A DNA stretch of 64,000 nt from positions 96,001 through 160,000 of the forward strand of contig NZ_CVTD020000024.1 of the NCBI RefSeq assembly GCF_002904165.1, read 5' to 3'. Position numbers and translations under genes: made by a program. This document shows, piece by piece, positions 26,082 through 36,685 of the stretch. Position 1 is the stretch's first letter; every line of letters begins with the position of its first letter. This DNA comes from Herbinix hemicellulosilytica. GTDB taxonomy: Bacteria; Bacillota; Clostridia; Lachnospirales; Lachnospiraceae. Under the pieces are notes generated by a model, which searched no databases, had not been told where the DNA came from, and saw nothing but the letters and a program-made list of their open reading frames with translations.

Positions 26082-26921
26082 TTATTGGCTTAACAGATAT
26101 TTTCGAATAGTTTCTATGGCAGCATCCATATCCTTTAATTCATGACTGATTATAAACAGTATACATAGACACCCTATAATAATTTTCAGCTCGTCAGGAA
26201 TACTTATTCTATCCGTCTGTTGAGTTTGGTCTGTATCTTGTATGTTTTCATTCTCTTTACCAATACTATTCTCTGCTGATTTAAATATGGAAGCGGCAGT
26301 TTGTCTTGACAGCGTTTCCATAAGTATAAAATCGTATCCGATTTCGTCGGTTATCTCAAGAGTCAGATTGCCTATTACATTTCCCGGACGGGATACGGGA
26401 GGAAATTGAGATTTGTTTAGTCCCATTTTTTCAATAATCTCTTCATTCCAGTTTAGCGTATCTTTTGTTACCAAGCCCCCCGGAATAAGGTATGTACAGT
26501 TACATTGCATTCTTCCTGTAAGCAAAAAGCAAAAATAGTCGGCCAACATAAGAAAACATTTGGCCTGTTTAATATACGGTAAATATTCATTTTTAAAAGT
26601 TTCAGGATTTTTAAGCTCATCAAGGTTAAATATCATATCATCAATAACCTTATTATCCTGATCAAGAAGTACAAATAAATCGTCACATGCAGCGATACTT
26701 ACCAGAACCGGAAGTTTTCCAATTTTTCTGCAGTTTGCTATACCTGCCTTAATCTGCTCGAATATGTATTTTAAATCCCACATTTCATTCCCGTTTTTTT
26801 GTATTTGCTTTATCTCAAACCTATATACTTCTTCAAGCTTAATTTTTCCGTCTTCCAACCGGCCCAGATAATGACATCCTTCCTTTTCATTTATGTCTGC
26901 AACCAAATACAAACCTCCCAT
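26082..26921 (-). CDS. Eroded rhamnulokinase-like protein (FGGY half-protein)
   Basis: A 279-residue intact frame related to the N-terminal half of clostridial rhamnulokinase. Recognisable blocks are YLGRLEDGKIKLEEVYRFE, WDLKYIFEQIKAGIANCRKIGKLPV, LMLADYFCFLLTGRM, LNWNEEIIEKMGL and RPGNVIGNLTLEITDEIGYD. The catalytic and nucleotide motifs expected of RhaB (an AVDIGASSGR start, a DTWGVDF block and a THDT motif) are replaced by VADINEKEGCH, AACDDLF and LSRQT. The C-terminal ATPase half is missing and a unique acidic tail with a hydrophobic stretch is present. Kinase activity is therefore unlikely. It has a good AGAGGG site at the ATG. It may be a repurposed regulator or sugar-binding protein, or a decaying gene. 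Confidence 0.6.
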   Translation of the reverse strand: MGGLYLVADINEKEGCHYLGRLEDGKIKLEEVYRFEIKQIQKNGNEMWDLKYIFEQIKAGIANCRKIGKLPVLVSIAACDDLFVLLDQDNKVIDDMIFNLDELKNPETFKNEYLPYIKQAKCFLMLADYFCFLLTGRMQCNCTYLIPGGLVTKDTLNWNEEIIEKMGLNKSQFPPVSRPGNVIGNLTLEITDEIGYDFILMETLSRQTAASIFKSAENSIGKENENIQDTDQTQQTDRISIPDELKIIIGCLCILFIISHELKDMDAAIETIRKYLLSQ

Positions 26922-27212
26922 AAATTATCCCTCTTATTAATAAATGTTTTATTAAATAATAAGCAGATACCTTCATAAAGATGCCTGAAGTTAACTTGTT
27001 ATTTTTTATCTCTTCAATTTAATTATTTTTATTTTCCTATCCCATTAATATTTGGTTTATATAGTTTGATTAAAAAAATAATTATTTAAAGTTAGGTATA
27101 GCTTAAATATTTTACTTTCAAAATTTTGAGGTTTAATAAATATTTCAATTATAAAAAAGCTTTATACTAAATACTCTTTATAGCATCATACTGCCTGTTA
27201 CCGGCAATAAAG

Positions 27213-27264
27213 CAAAAAAAGAAGCCCGCTTCATCCCATGTAAGGTTGAAGCGGCAGCTTCTTT
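27213..27264 (-). terminator. Terminator of the GH48-GH9 unit
   Basis: On the minus strand AAGAAGCTGCCGCTTCA pairs with TGAAGCGGGCTTCTT and a run of seven T follows, 38 bases after the GH9 stop. The rest of 26922-27301 shows no gene. Confidence 0.9.
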
Positions 27265-27301
27265 ATTAATTATTTATTATAAAAGATGAGTTATTTGGAT
27301 A

Positions 27302-30280
27302 TCACGGTTCTATTCCGCCTACCAAAACTCCTGATAAGTAAACGGTCACTTTATTATTGCTGCCGTAAGAGCTATTTGTACTGAATGAGTAGTCATTGCT
27401 CTGATTATAGTCGCTCCAGTCACTCTTTGAGAAGCGGTTTTGAACCTCTATGCTTTGATTAGGCTGCAGATAACCTGCTTCTTCGGTAAATCCGGTTTCT
27501 AAGTAATAATCTGCGCCCTCCTTAGGTTCTGCCATCTTGACAAAGGTGCCTGTTACATTATTGCTTCCGACTGTAGACCAGTCGCACCAGAAATTCTGAC
27601 TCTTTTCACCGTCGATTGTATAATAGTAACGGATCTTCACATCGGACAGTCTAATAGGTGTGGTTCCGGTATTGGTAATCCTGTATCTCGGCATAATTCC
27701 GTTAATTATATCGGAAGTATTGCCGCTGTACATTTCTAACTTAATATTTCCTGTCTCAACCTGTGTGGAATCTATTATGTTTACAGTAAGAACCGGATCA
27801 ACGCCTGCGTCAAAATCAAAGGTTAAAGTTACCCTTCCGGTAGCAAGTGTTGCCAGGTATTCTTTAAAGATAGTAACTTCATTGCCGTTTATGCTGTAAT
27901 CTCTGTCCTGAACCAATACCGTATTGCCGTTTTTGATGGCTAATAAAGTATTGCCGTTAGGATCAACCGTAACCTTAATATCCCTGCTTGCCTCAGGATT
28001 CTTGTCAAATTCAGCCGAAGTAGGACTAATAGAGGCATTAGGTTGTTCAGGCTCTTCCGGAGTTGTATCGACAATAGTGATTGTCAGCACAGGATCGATG
28101 CCGCCGCTGAAATCAAATGTCAGACGGACGGTACCGGTATCGAATGAAGCCAGATAGCTCTTTAATATAGTTACCGTATTACCCGATACCGTATAATCTG
28201 TTCCGGCCCTAAGCTGAGTATTGCCGTACTTAATTCCGTTAAAGGTATTGCCGTTTAATGTCATAACAACCTGTATGTCTTTTTGATTTTCAGGATTTTT
28301 ATCAAATGTAGCATTGGTTATTGATATGGTTGAGTTATTCTCACCGCTGCCACTGCCGGGTTCCTGACCGAATACCAGAACACCGTCATCATATACAGGG
28401 ATATAAACGGTCTTAACAGTATTACCGGAAGATACTCCCTTAATATCCTTAAACGAATAGTCATTGTCGTTATTCCAGAAGTTTGTATTCATAGGAGCGG
28501 CAATTCTGAACTGAACTTCTTTTCTGTATGCCGATTGGCCACCGGGATAAATCTTTGTTCCAGTAAAGTCAACATCTATATAATAAATATTTTCAGCTAC
28601 ATTCCAAGGATGAGGTCCGGTAACCTTTGCTCCGCTGTTATAGTTAGTTGAAATAGTAATATCATTTACCCCGTATCCTGCTTCAATAACCTCTGTCAGA
28701 TCGATGAAATAACGGAAGGAAAGTTTGTCTCCGACTCTTGCGGGCCAGCCGGACTGGTTATGAAGCAGAGCTTTAATTTCGATAAAGTTCTGACCTTGTG
28801 CATTGATACCGGCCATGACAAAGAATTCATCATTGGTTATTTCTTCAAACGCTGTGAGATTAGGTATAGGAGTTCCGCCATAGTCTTCATACATCTTGGC
28901 AAGAGCACCTACAAAGCCTGCATTATAGTCACAGGCCACTTCGTTATTAACATAATTGCTGACATCATCGGTGTAGCTGTCATCGCTTCCGGGACCTCCA
29001 ACCAAAGCACCTATAAGTACATGACGGTGATAATTAGGTGTATTCATACTGTCGGCCCAGGAACTATGAGCTGTTCTATGATGAGGTCTCTTAGGAGGAT
29101 TAACACCGAAACCTACCACAAAGCTTCTTCCAGAACTACCTAAAGCGTAGTCAATCTGCTGCTTGGCAAAAGCATTGTAGATATTAGCCTTTTCACTGCT
29201 GCAGCCTTCCCAGTCCGCATAAACACTGGCAAGGAACGCTGTAGTTGTTGCATAACGAAGGGCTCCCCATGTATCCAGATATGCCAATCCTTTTGGAGTA
29301 TAATTTATCCTTTCTCCGTTATAGCCTACGGACCAGTAATCAAGGTGTCTTTCAATTGCATCCTTGTATACCTGCTTATTGGTTATCTTGGCAAGAAGAA
29401 GGCATGCACCATAGTGAACATCGTCCCAGCAATGAGCCCATTTATAGGATATGATATCTGTCTGAGGCTCTGTTCCCCAATATGCTACATACTGCTCAGC
29501 CTTATCCAGGTAAGTTTCATCTCCTGTTGCCAGATATAACCATACTCCGGCCCAGGAAAGCTCATCATAGAAACCGCTGTGGGATGTATAGAAACCGTTA
29601 GCTGCCGTATAACCGCTGTCACTCTTGGTAACTTCCGCAAAGTTGTACAGTTCTTTCGCATGTCTTATGCAGGTAGCCGCATAAGAAGGATCCCTGTCGG
29701 CAAATACCACCGCAGCGGATGCCAAAGCTGCAGCTGCTTCCGCTACTACAGTTGAGCCGGGACTTGACAAATCTACTTTATATGAAGGTCTTTTCATCTG
29801 CATAACTTCTGCCGGTCCCCACCAGGAGTGATCAAGATTACCGTCACCAACCTGATAGTAGAATACATTGGCAGAAGGATGGCATTTAATAAGATAGTCA
29901 CTGACCCATTTTATTGCATCCAGAAGGTATCCCAACTGGCCGCTTCTTTCCAAAGCGTCTTCTGCTTCATATACGGCCCAGGCCAGCATTGCCTGTGAGT
30001 AAGCCATCGGAAGGTTAAACTTCACATGATCACCGGCGTCATACCAGCCACCGGTAAGATCAAGACCTACGTCAGCTCCGTCTTCCAAACCGGAATCTCC
30101 GCGCCAGTTGTCTCTTTTGTTTTCAGGTAATTTACCTGATCTTTGGAATTCGTAGAACATAATAGCCTTTTGCAGTGCTTCCCCATAATTATAATCTGCC
30201 GCTTCCGCCTTTTTAGGCACATTAATCAAAACAGAACCAATCAAACTTAAAATCAGAACCAGTGATAAATACTTACGCAT
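27302..30280 (-). CDS. GH9 processive endoglucanase with CBM3c, two X2 and CBM3b
   Basis: A 992-residue secreted cellulase. Residues 1-27 are a signal peptide ending AEA. The GH9 domain (28-460) has catalytic-base Asp81/Asp84 in [19 protein letters not shown] at 399-407 and acid Glu447 in [16 protein letters not shown]3c follows directly (about 484-636), the layout of processive theme-B GH9 enzymes. Two X2/Ig-like modules (about 651-738 and 748-838) and a C-terminal cellulose-anchoring CBM3b (about 844-992) complete it. No dockerin or S-layer domain is present, so it is a free enzyme. The arrangement matches the key GH9 cellulase of L. phytofermentans. It follows GH48 in the same direction. 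Confidence 0.97.
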   Translation of the reverse strand: MRKYLSLVLILSLIGSVLINVPKKAEAADYNYGEALQKAIMFYEFQRSGKLPENKRDNWRGDSGLEDGADVGLDLTGGWYDAGDHVKFNLPMAYSQAMLAWAVYEAEDALERSGQLGYLLDAIKWVSDYLIKCHPSANVFYYQVGDGNLDHSWWGPAEVMQMKRPSYKVDLSSPGSTVVAEAAAALASAAVVFADRDPSYAATCIRHAKELYNFAEVTKSDSGYTAANGFYTSHSGFYDELSWAGVWLYLATGDETYLDKAEQYVAYWGTEPQTDIISYKWAHCWDDVHYGACLLLAKITNKQVYKDAIERHLDYWSVGYNGERINYTPKGLAYLDTWGALRYATTTAFLASVYADWEGCSSEKANIYNAFAKQQIDYALGSSGRSFVVGFGVNPPKRPHHRTAHSSWADSMNTPNYHRHVLIGALVGGPGSDDSYTDDVSNYVNNEVACDYNAGFVGALAKMYEDYGGTPIPNLTAFEEITNDEFFVMAGINAQGQNFIEIKALLHNQSGWPARVGDKLSFRYFIDLTEVIEAGYGVNDITISTNYNSGAKVTGPHPWNVAENIYYIDVDFTGTKIYPGGQSAYRKEVQFRIAAPMNTNFWNNDNDYSFKDIKGVSSGNTVKTVYIPVYDDGVLVFGQEPGSGSGENNSTISITNATFDKNPENQKDIQVVMTLNGNTFNGIKYGNTQLRAGTDYTVSGNTVTILKSYLASFDTGTVRLTFDFSGGIDPVLTITIVDTTPEEPEQPNASISPTSAEFDKNPEASRDIKVTVDPNGNTLLAIKNGNTVLVQDRDYSINGNEVTIFKEYLATLATGRVTLTFDFDAGVDPVLTVNIIDSTQVETGNIKLEMYSGNTSDIINGIMPRYRITNTGTTPIRLSDVKIRYYYTIDGEKSQNFWCDWSTVGSNNVTGTFVKMAEPKEGADYYLETGFTEEAGYLQPNQSIEVQNRFSKSDWSDYNQSNDYSFSTNSSYGSNNKVTVYLSGVLVGGIEP

Positions 30281-30366
30281 ATATTTCCTCCCTTCATTTA
30301 TTTTAAAAACTTCCTATAAATTTTTTATTAGTATAAATCCACGACATTATAAATTCTTTTATTGTC

Positions 30367-30391
30367 CGGGTGCATGATTACCATGCACCCG
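30367..30391 (-). promoter_or_regulatory. Intercistronic GC-rich hairpin between GH48 and GH9
   Basis: CGGGTGCATG (30367-30376) and CATGCACCCG (30382-30391) form a perfect 10-bp stem with a 5-base loop, in the 139-base gap. There is no T-run on the minus strand, so it is unlikely to be a full terminator. It could protect the 3' end of processed GH48 mRNA. Confidence 0.7.
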
Positions 30392-30419
30392 AACTTTTAT
30401 AAATAATGCTGCGGCATTT

Positions 30420-33230
30420 TTACGGCTCAATACCGAATACCAGATTACCGGATACATACGCCGTTATCTTATTGAAATCGGCATAATAGGTGGCTGTCGG
30501 ATTGAATGAATAGTCGTCGGTCTGTGTATAGTTTGTCCAGTCAGACTTCGCAAATCTTCCCTGAACCTCGATTGAAGCTCCGGGTGCAAGATCTCCTGCC
30601 TGGCTTGTAAAGCTTATTTCCAGATAATAATCGGCACCCGCCTTAGGAGTATCCATCTTCACAAATGTGCCGATTACATTGTTGCTGCCGACACTTGACC
30701 AATCGCACCAGAAATTCTGAGCAATATCACCGTCAACGGTATAGTAATACCTGATCTTAACTTCAGATAAAGGTATGCTTGTATTTCCGGTATTGCTGAT
30801 TCTAAATCTCGGCATAATGGAATTGGTTACTCCCTGTGTTAAGGCGTTAAATGACTGAATATTAAGTACGCCTTCTACAGGTTCTTCCGGTTCTTCAGGT
30901 TCTTCAGGTTCTTCTGGCTCTTCTGGTTCTTCCGGCTCTTGTGGTTCACCGGGTTCTTCGGTGGTATCTATAATATCGACGGTTAAAGTACGATCAAGTC
31001 CTGCACTGAAATCAAATACCAGGGTTAGGCTTCCTACAGCTTGTTCTGCCAGGAACTCTTTCTTTATGGTTACAATATTACCGTTTACGGTATAGTCGGT
31101 ACCTTCTGTCAAATATGAGTCTCCTGACTTAATTCCGACTAAAGTATTACCGTTGTATGTTACCGTAACATTAATATCAGCCTGATTATCTTCATTCTTA
31201 TCGAATGTAGCGGAGGTAGGTGTAATTATTGAATTATTAACAGGCTCTTCGCTTTCTTCAAAGAGTATCGCATATATTCCGTTTGCGATAGCGATATCAC
31301 ATTGTGCCCAGAATCTGTGATATCTGAATTCGGGAGCTTTTCCGGAATTGTAAGCCTCAAGCAGCTTAGGATAATCAGGGTCATTCAGATAATTTGAACG
31401 AATATCGATAAATTTAATGCCCGGTTCAATTCTGTCACCGTTAGGCATAGTTCCTGACCAACCCTGAGGTACATATACTTCCTGTTCGAAGAATCTCACA
31501 TAATCTTCTCTTACTTCAGGAGCCGAAAGCCCCTTGTCATCCCTGTACAGATTCCACATACGATCAAGTAATTCCTTGGCAAGGGTACGGGCTTCGTCAT
31601 CGCCGGAAGCCTTTGCATAATATAATAATGTGTTGGCAAGAGAACCGACTACACCCAGGTCTAAACCGTAAGAAACGACTTCTACATGGAGGTTGGGATT
31701 GCCAGTATATGTGCCCGTCCAGGTATCCGGCTGTCCGGACCACTCAAGGTTGCTTGGTATTTCAAAGGTGCCGTCGCTGTTAAGTCTTACAACGGACTTA
31801 ACCCAGCTTACCCACTTGTCAAGCAGGTTCTTGGCTCTGGTATCGCCAGTCTTATAATAATACTCGGCTACTCTTTGCATTGACCATGCCTGGAAACCGA
31901 ACCAGGTATTGCTTCCGGGATCATGGTAAACGGGATGTTCTTCGTATCCCATACCATAGAATGTGGAAGTACCTGCGGGTAAAGTTTCATAACGGCCTTT
32001 ATAGGAATTGGAGGCTCCGCCCGCAATAGCTCCCTCAGCCGATTGTAACCATTGATAGAATTCAAGCTGACGATCCAAGCTCTCAGCCCAGTCTCTGGCA
32101 CCGTTGGTTGATGCCGGTTTAAATGCAGGATCATTGGCTAAGATCCATGCAGCCATAGGGTTCTGATAACCGAAATGAGCATGGCTACAGCCTATGATCC
32201 ACGCCCAGTCAGCCGTAATTCCGCCGCCCCATGCATAATACCAGGACAACAGATAATGAGCTGCATCGTAACCTGTTCCCGCTTGTTTGGAATCTCCAAT
32301 TTTTCTAAAGTATTTGTCAAACATTGCATAACGCAGATAGTCACCCATTTTGGATGCTCTCTTAACATTCTCGCTTAAATCAATTCCGTATTCTTTTGCC
32401 CATTGATATGCCCAGTATGTAGCCTGTATTGCTCTGGCATCCGCATCCGGTGCATTGGTATATTTAAACTGCGCAGCATATTGACTGTCTCCGGTGAAAA
32501 GATCCAGATATCCGTTCCTTCCACCCATAGTCATATCATCCCAGCAGGGTTGAGGAATAGTTTCCCATACGGATTCTTGACTTCCCCTTTGGAATGTATT
32601 AATATATGAAGGTGAACTTGTCCCATCGGCTCGTCTTCCGAAGCCATACCAGTTATCTACGTCAAGTAACCAGTGCATTCCGTAAAGCGTATTTGTTCCG
32701 TATGCACTTACAAGCTCATTATGAATAGGGTCTGTTCCTACCGGAGCAGAGAAATCAAGCTGGGCCGGATACAAATTCGGTTCTTCCCATTCAGGAGCAT
32801 ATGTAGCAGGGGAAGAAGGGTTGTATCTGGCCATACTTCTGTTAGGCTGATCCTGTTCGGTAGGTATCATGTACTTTTCGATGGTTTCCCATGCTTTATT
32901 AAAATAAGAGAAATCACCGGTAAATTTACCGTACATAGCTTCAAGCCAGAGATAATAACTCATGGCTTCGCTGGTTGTAACATGTCCATAGTCAGGCGCT
33001 TCTATAATCAATGTTTCAATGGAATGATAAGGTATCCCGTGAGAACTGAAATATCCGTTAGCAGGGTCGTGAAGTTCTTCCCATATTTCAAGGAACCTTT
33101 GTTTGTATGGATTGTCAGAAGCAGCATAAGCCGTAAGCTGCTTTTGTCCCAGGGAAAGTTGTGTCACAAAACCCAAAAGAAGTGATAAAACCAGTACCCA
33201 TGAAATTCTTTTCTTAAATCCTTTTTTCAT
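30420..33230 (-). CDS. GH48 reducing-end cellobiohydrolase with X2 and CBM3b
   Basis: A 936-residue secreted exocellulase that releases cellobiose from reducing ends. A signal peptide (to about AYAAS) precedes the GH48 domain (about 38-665) with the catalytic segment [19 protein letters not shown], whose first Glu is the likely acid. One X2 module (about 670-757), an EEP-repeat linker and a CBM3b (about 786-936) follow. No dockerin is present. The start is ATG 33230, 9 bases after AAAGGGG. The ATG three codons upstream touches the site. A strong promoter at 33456-33484 leaves a leader of about 220 bases. GH48 and GH9 enzymes act synergistically, and placing them together suggests co-expression. 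Confidence 0.97.
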   Translation of the reverse strand: MKKGFKKRISWVLVLSLLLGFVTQLSLGQKQLTAYAASDNPYKQRFLEIWEELHDPANGYFSSHGIPYHSIETLIIEAPDYGHVTTSEAMSYYLWLEAMYGKFTGDFSYFNKAWETIEKYMIPTEQDQPNRSMARYNPSSPATYAPEWEEPNLYPAQLDFSAPVGTDPIHNELVSAYGTNTLYGMHWLLDVDNWYGFGRRADGTSSPSYINTFQRGSQESVWETIPQPCWDDMTMGGRNGYLDLFTGDSQYAAQFKYTNAPDADARAIQATYWAYQWAKEYGIDLSENVKRASKMGDYLRYAMFDKYFRKIGDSKQAGTGYDAAHYLLSWYYAWGGGITADWAWIIGCSHAHFGYQNPMAAWILANDPAFKPASTNGARDWAESLDRQLEFYQWLQSAEGAIAGGASNSYKGRYETLPAGTSTFYGMGYEEHPVYHDPGSNTWFGFQAWSMQRVAEYYYKTGDTRAKNLLDKWVSWVKSVVRLNSDGTFEIPSNLEWSGQPDTWTGTYTGNPNLHVEVVSYGLDLGVVGSLANTLLYYAKASGDDEARTLAKELLDRMWNLYRDDKGLSAPEVREDYVRFFEQEVYVPQGWSGTMPNGDRIEPGIKFIDIRSNYLNDPDYPKLLEAYNSGKAPEFRYHRFWAQCDIAIANGIYAILFEESEEPVNNSIITPTSATFDKNEDNQADINVTVTYNGNTLVGIKSGDSYLTEGTDYTVNGNIVTIKKEFLAEQAVGSLTLVFDFSAGLDRTLTVDIIDTTEEPGEPQEPEEPEEPEEPEEPEEPEEPVEGVLNIQSFNALTQGVTNSIMPRFRISNTGNTSIPLSEVKIRYYYTVDGDIAQNFWCDWSSVGSNNVIGTFVKMDTPKAGADYYLEISFTSQAGDLAPGASIEVQGRFAKSDWTNYTQTDDYSFNPTATYYADFNKITAYVSGNLVFGIEP
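30879..30962 (-). repeat. EEP-repeat linker coding region
   Basis: Near-perfect 9-base units encode six or more EEP triplets between X2 and CBM3b of GH48. The acidic, proline-rich linker replaces the usual Thr/Ser-rich linker and is a likely site of slippage. Confidence 0.85.
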
Positions 33231-33345
33231 ATACCTCATCCCCTTTCTAATCGAAAGTATTTACAGTTACCAAATATATATCCAACTTATTATCTGACTA
33301 CAGATTTGCCGCTATTATCCCCTCATCACCCCCTTACGCAGCTTT

Positions 33346-33390
33346 CTAATCCATAGTCAAATAAATAAGCTGATCAGAATAATATGCCAA
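33346..33390 (-). CDS. Possible 14-codon leader peptide in the GH48 5' UTR
   Basis: TTG at 33390, about 7 bases after AAGAAGGTGA, opens a frame encoding MAYYSDQLIYLTMD and a TAG stop. It lies within the predicted 220-base leader of the GH48 mRNA. A ribosome site this good is unusual by chance, but the peptide may not be made. A second site-like stretch (AAGGGGGTG) lies further downstream. Confidence 0.3.
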   Translation of the reverse strand: MAYYSDQLIYLTMD

Positions 33391-33455
33391 AATATCATCA
33401 CCTTCTTTATATAAATATTTAGTAATAATATACAATATTTTCCTTTGCGTTCATT

Positions 33456-33484
33456 ATGATACATTATTCTACATAATTTGTCAA
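33456..33484 (-). promoter_or_regulatory. Strong sigma-A promoter of the cellulase genes
   Basis: On the minus strand a perfect TTGACA (33484-33479), a 17-base spacer and TATCAT (33461-33456). The start site should be near 33449. Nothing else was recognised in 33485-33642. Confidence 0.85.
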
Positions 33485-33642
33485 CCATATTTTGTAAATT
33501 TTTTTATTATTTTGCCACAACTTATTCTGTTATCTGATTACTTAATAATTTATTCTCATTTTAACTAAACATAGCCGGGTTAATGTCAGGGCTTAGATTT
33601 TGACTGGAAAATGTCTATTGATTAACTTCCCTGACAGCTTTG

Positions 33643-33680
33643 TATAAAAAATACCCCTTATTACCTTCCGGTAACAGGGG
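33643..33680 (-). terminator. Terminator of the GntR/ABC cassette
   Basis: On the minus strand CCCCTGTTACC pairs with GGTAATAAGGGG and is followed by TATTTTTTAT, about 84 bases after the permease stop. Confidence 0.85.
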
Positions 33681-33763
33681 CGTAAATTTAATGTTGATTA
33701 AGGAATAACATTATATTGATTAATTAAACTTAAACTGTGTCTATCGACATATTCATAATAATA

Positions 33764-34504
33764 TCATTTATCTTTTCCCACAGCCCTTCTAATTAAAAGC
33801 CAGCATAACACGATGCAAACCGCTATAACTCCTACGCATACCAAAAGCAGATTATAAGGGTTCTTTCCATTGAATATAAACTGTATTGCTTTAAGAATAA
33901 ACTTGGATAAATTTCCGCCAAAAAACATCGAATCAAACAAAGGTAGTAAGACAAATAATGTTGCAGGAACTCCTATGGAAACAAACAGTTTTAAAGTCTT
34001 ATTCATTTTATAATAAATAATTCCGACAAAATATCCGACTAATGTTACCGCAATATACGTAAATATAGTAATAAAGATTGCTTCTAAATTAGATACAACC
34101 GGATTTAGTAATGACATTCTTGATTTAAAGACCCTGTCGTAAAATCCTAATATCTCAATATTTTCGCTTATATTACTAAGTAATTTGCCGATAAGTATAA
34201 TTATCCTGTCTGACACAGCCAAGATCAGGCCCATGAAAAGTATTGTAATCAGTTTGCTGATAAACATTGTTTTTCTTGAAATACTGTTTTGCAGCATCAT
34301 AAGAAAAAATTCCTTAAAAGATGATAAACCAACTACAAACAGAAAAATACAAGTCAAAAACTCATATCCGCCTATAGTATAAGTTCCTCTTCCTCTAAGA
34401 ATCAATCCAAAAAAAACTGTAATACCAATGAAGGTTAAGTAATAACCCCGTGCCGCTTTTATATAATCATGAGATTGATATTTTATCACGCTTTTTACTC
34501 TCAT
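33764..34504 (-). CDS. ABC-type membrane protein of a YtrA-regulated cassette
   Basis: A 246-residue integral membrane protein with about six hydrophobic segments and no soluble domain. AAAGGAGG precedes the ATG. It lies 15 bases after the ABC ATPase and shares the strand with the GntR regulator, so it is the permease of this three-gene cassette. Similar cassettes in Firmicutes respond to cell-envelope stress or antibiotics. The substrate is not known. If the frameshift in the ATPase is real, this permease may lack a working partner. Confidence 0.75.
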   Translation of the reverse strand: MRVKSVIKYQSHDYIKAARGYYLTFIGITVFFGLILRGRGTYTIGGYEFLTCIFLFVVGLSSFKEFFLMMLQNSISRKTMFISKLITILFMGLILAVSDRIIILIGKLLSNISENIEILGFYDRVFKSRMSLLNPVVSNLEAIFITIFTYIAVTLVGYFVGIIYYKMNKTLKLFVSIGVPATLFVLLPLFDSMFFGGNLSKFILKAIQFIFNGKNPYNLLLVCVGVIAVCIVLCWLLIRRAVGKDK

Positions 34505-34519
34505 TTTTTATCCTCCTTT

Positions 34520-35367
34520 CTAATTATCAGTCAGCTTAATAAATAATTTCTGCAGATCCATTTTGCTTATTTCCAGCCCTTCAGGCAAATTTCCCTTAGG
34601 AACCTGGCCCATAATATAAGCAGATTTCAACCCTCCGATAGAATCTATACCTATAACATTTTTATCGATAATAAATTCATCCACAAGGCTTACTTTGCCG
34701 GATACGGCATATCCATAAGACATTAAATCTTCTCTTGATTCGTCCTTGATAATCTTTCCTTTTTTTAAAATAATTATATGTTCAATTACATTTGAAACCT
34801 CTTCAATCAGATGGGTAGACAATACATACGTTGAAGGCGATTCACTATATTTTTCCAATAAAAGGCGGTAAAACATATCTCTGTGATTGGCATCAAGTCC
34901 AAGCACAGGCTCATCTAAAAAAACATAGGGTGTGTTTACGCTGAGAGCTATAATAATTTTAAAAATCGAATTATAGCCGGTGGATAAAGATTTTACTGTT
35001 TTATTCAGGCTAAGTTCGAACATATCGGCCAGTTTATTGGCATACTCCGTATCGAAATCAGGATAAAATTCTTTTGTCCAGCGGTAAATTTCTTTTATCT
35101 TCATACCTGCCGGATAAAAATTATTTTCACTCATCATATAAACTTTCTTTAAGGCATCGTCATTTTCTTTTACGGGTATGCCGTCTATCAAAACCTCACC
35201 TGTATCCGGAAAAATGCGGTTAGTTATAATATTAAGCAGGGTGGTTTTTCCCGCACCGTTTCTACCAAGCAAACCGAGATTTTATCTTCCTCAAAAGTAA
35301 AACTTACCTGATCCAAAGCAAATATATTTCCGTAGCTTTTTGAAATTTTTCTAATTTCTATACTCAT
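34520..35367 (-). pseudogene. ABC transporter ATPase, frameshifted
   Basis: The gene should start at ATG 35367 (MSIEIRKISKSYGNIFALDQVSFTFEEDKI) and continue into GLLGRNGAGKTTLLN, but the phase shifts by one base near 35276-35279 between DKI and GLLG. Both halves are otherwise a normal ABC domain: Walker A GRNGAGKTT, signature LSTGYN, Walker B YVFLDEP and the switch His in STHLIEE. The C-terminal 90 residues are family-specific. The break is a single missing base (ATCTCGG where ATCTNCGG is needed). It could be a true mutation or a sequencing error. The start overlaps the end of gntR by 17 bases. Confidence 0.8.
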
Positions 35368-35731
35368 GGTCATATCCTCTTTCCAATAAATTTATTACCT
35401 CATCCTTGGATATCTCTAAACGCTTGGCTTCATCAACCAATTTTCTGATAAAGTTATCATAAAACTGTTCTTTCCTTTTTTCTTTCAGCTTCTTAACCGC
35501 TCCGGCTGCAACAAACATTCCTATCCCCCTCTTTTTATATACAATTCCTTCTTCAACCAAAATATTTATTCCTTTTAAAGCAGTAGCAGGATTTATCTTA
35601 TAGTTAACGGAAAATTCTGTTATGGACGGAATCTGGGTTTCTTCCGGAAATGCTCCCGCTAAAATCGCATCTTCTATCCATTCAGCTATTTGAATAAATA
35701 TAGGCCGTTCATTGTCAAAGTTTATCTGCAA
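35351..35731 (-). CDS. GntR-family regulator, YtrA type
   Basis: A 126-residue regulator: winged helix at residues 1-75 (PIFIQIAEWIEDAILAGAFPEETQIPSITEFSVNYKINPATALKGINILVEEGIVYKKRGIGMFV) and a short helical dimerisation tail, as in the YtrA subfamily. The start is TTG behind AAAGGAGGG. It heads the ABC cassette, so it most likely represses its own operon. The promoter is AT-rich, with no clear operator. Confidence 0.88.
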   Translation of the reverse strand: MQINFDNERPIFIQIAEWIEDAILAGAFPEETQIPSITEFSVNYKINPATALKGINILVEEGIVYKKRGIGMFVAAGAVKKLKEKRKEQFYDNFIRKLVDEAKRLEISKDEVINLLERGYDHEYRN

Positions 35732-35869
35732 ATCCGTGCCCTCCTTTCTGTGCTGGTTAATTACTTAACTAACTAACCATAATAGTATATCGTTTAACTT
35801 TATTTGTCAATACCTTTTTATTAATAATGAAAGCACTTTTTTGATAACAGGCAAATATTTTCTTAATTA

Positions 35870-35901
35870 AATAAAAAAGAATGGGATAACCGTCCCATTC
35901 T
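35870..35901 (-). terminator. Terminator of ppa
   Basis: AGAATGGGA (35878-35886) and TCCCATTCT (35893-35901) form a hairpin followed on the minus strand by TCTTTTTTATTT, 82 bases after the ppa stop. Confidence 0.85.
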
Positions 35902-35982
35902 GTATAATGTTATTTAAAATTTACAATAGTAAAACTGCTATATATTCTATTTTAAGTAAATAATTAATCTTTAATTATAAAA

Positions 35983-36519
35983 TTACTTTGAATTAAATAC
36001 TTTATTATAATTTTTTATACAGTACTCTATAATTTTCATAGCCTCTTCCGGCCCGCTAAATTCATTTACCGCCGTTTCTTTGTTTTCCAGTTCCTTATAA
36101 ACACTAAAAAAATGACGCATTTCACTGAATAAATGAGGCGGTAATTCGTTAATATTTTTATATATATTAAAGTTTGGATCGTTAAAAGGAATGGCTATGA
36201 TTTTTTCGTCTCCCATTCCGTTGTCAATCATATTCATTACCCCAATCGGATAGCATCTTACCAAAGTTAATGGTTCGATAGATTCCGAACACAAAACCAG
36301 TACATCCAGCGGATCCATATCGTCTCCGTAAGTTCTTGGAATAAAACCGTAATTTGCGGGATAGTGGGTAGATGTATACAAAATTCGGTCAAGGATAATC
36401 AGACCGGTTTCCTTGTCCAGTTCATACTTTTTCTTACTTCCCTTTGATATTTCAATAACGGCAACAAAATCATCCGGCTTAATTCTGTCAGGACTTATAT
36501 CGTGCCAAATATTTACCAT
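35983..36519 (-). CDS. ppa: Inorganic pyrophosphatase (family I)
   Basis: A 178-residue soluble pyrophosphatase that hydrolyses PPi to drive biosynthesis. The signature [11 protein letters not shown] carries the metal-binding Asp residues. The [16 protein letters not shown] strand and [15 protein letters not shown] are also conserved. Length matches the family I hexameric enzyme. AGGTGA precedes the ATG. It is monocistronic with its own terminator and divergent from fprA. Confidence 0.95.
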   Translation of the reverse strand: MVNIWHDISPDRIKPDDFVAVIEISKGSKKKYELDKETGLIILDRILYTSTHYPANYGFIPRTYGDDMDPLDVLVLCSESIEPLTLVRCYPIGVMNMIDNGMGDEKIIAIPFNDPNFNIYKNINELPPHLFSEMRHFFSVYKELENKETAVNEFSGPEEAMKIIEYCIKNYNKVFNSK

Positions 36520-36669
36520 ACATTCACCTGCACTTTCTTTTTTATAATTTTTTTATAATTCAAATAATCTATAGTATTATAACAAAAGAAAGTAAAAATA
36601 CAAATATTTTGATGAATTTATAACATTAATATTTTTATTGCAGTAAGCTACCGCATAGGTGCAAAATTA

Positions 36670-36685
36670 TGATAATTACTTATCA
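36670..36685. promoter_or_regulatory. TGATAA-N4-TTATCA dyad
   Basis: A perfect inverted repeat lies between the divergent ppa and fprA genes, about 110 bases before the fprA promoter. It resembles Fur/PerR-type operators but has one base too many in the centre. No gene is seen in 36520-36884. Confidence 0.35.
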
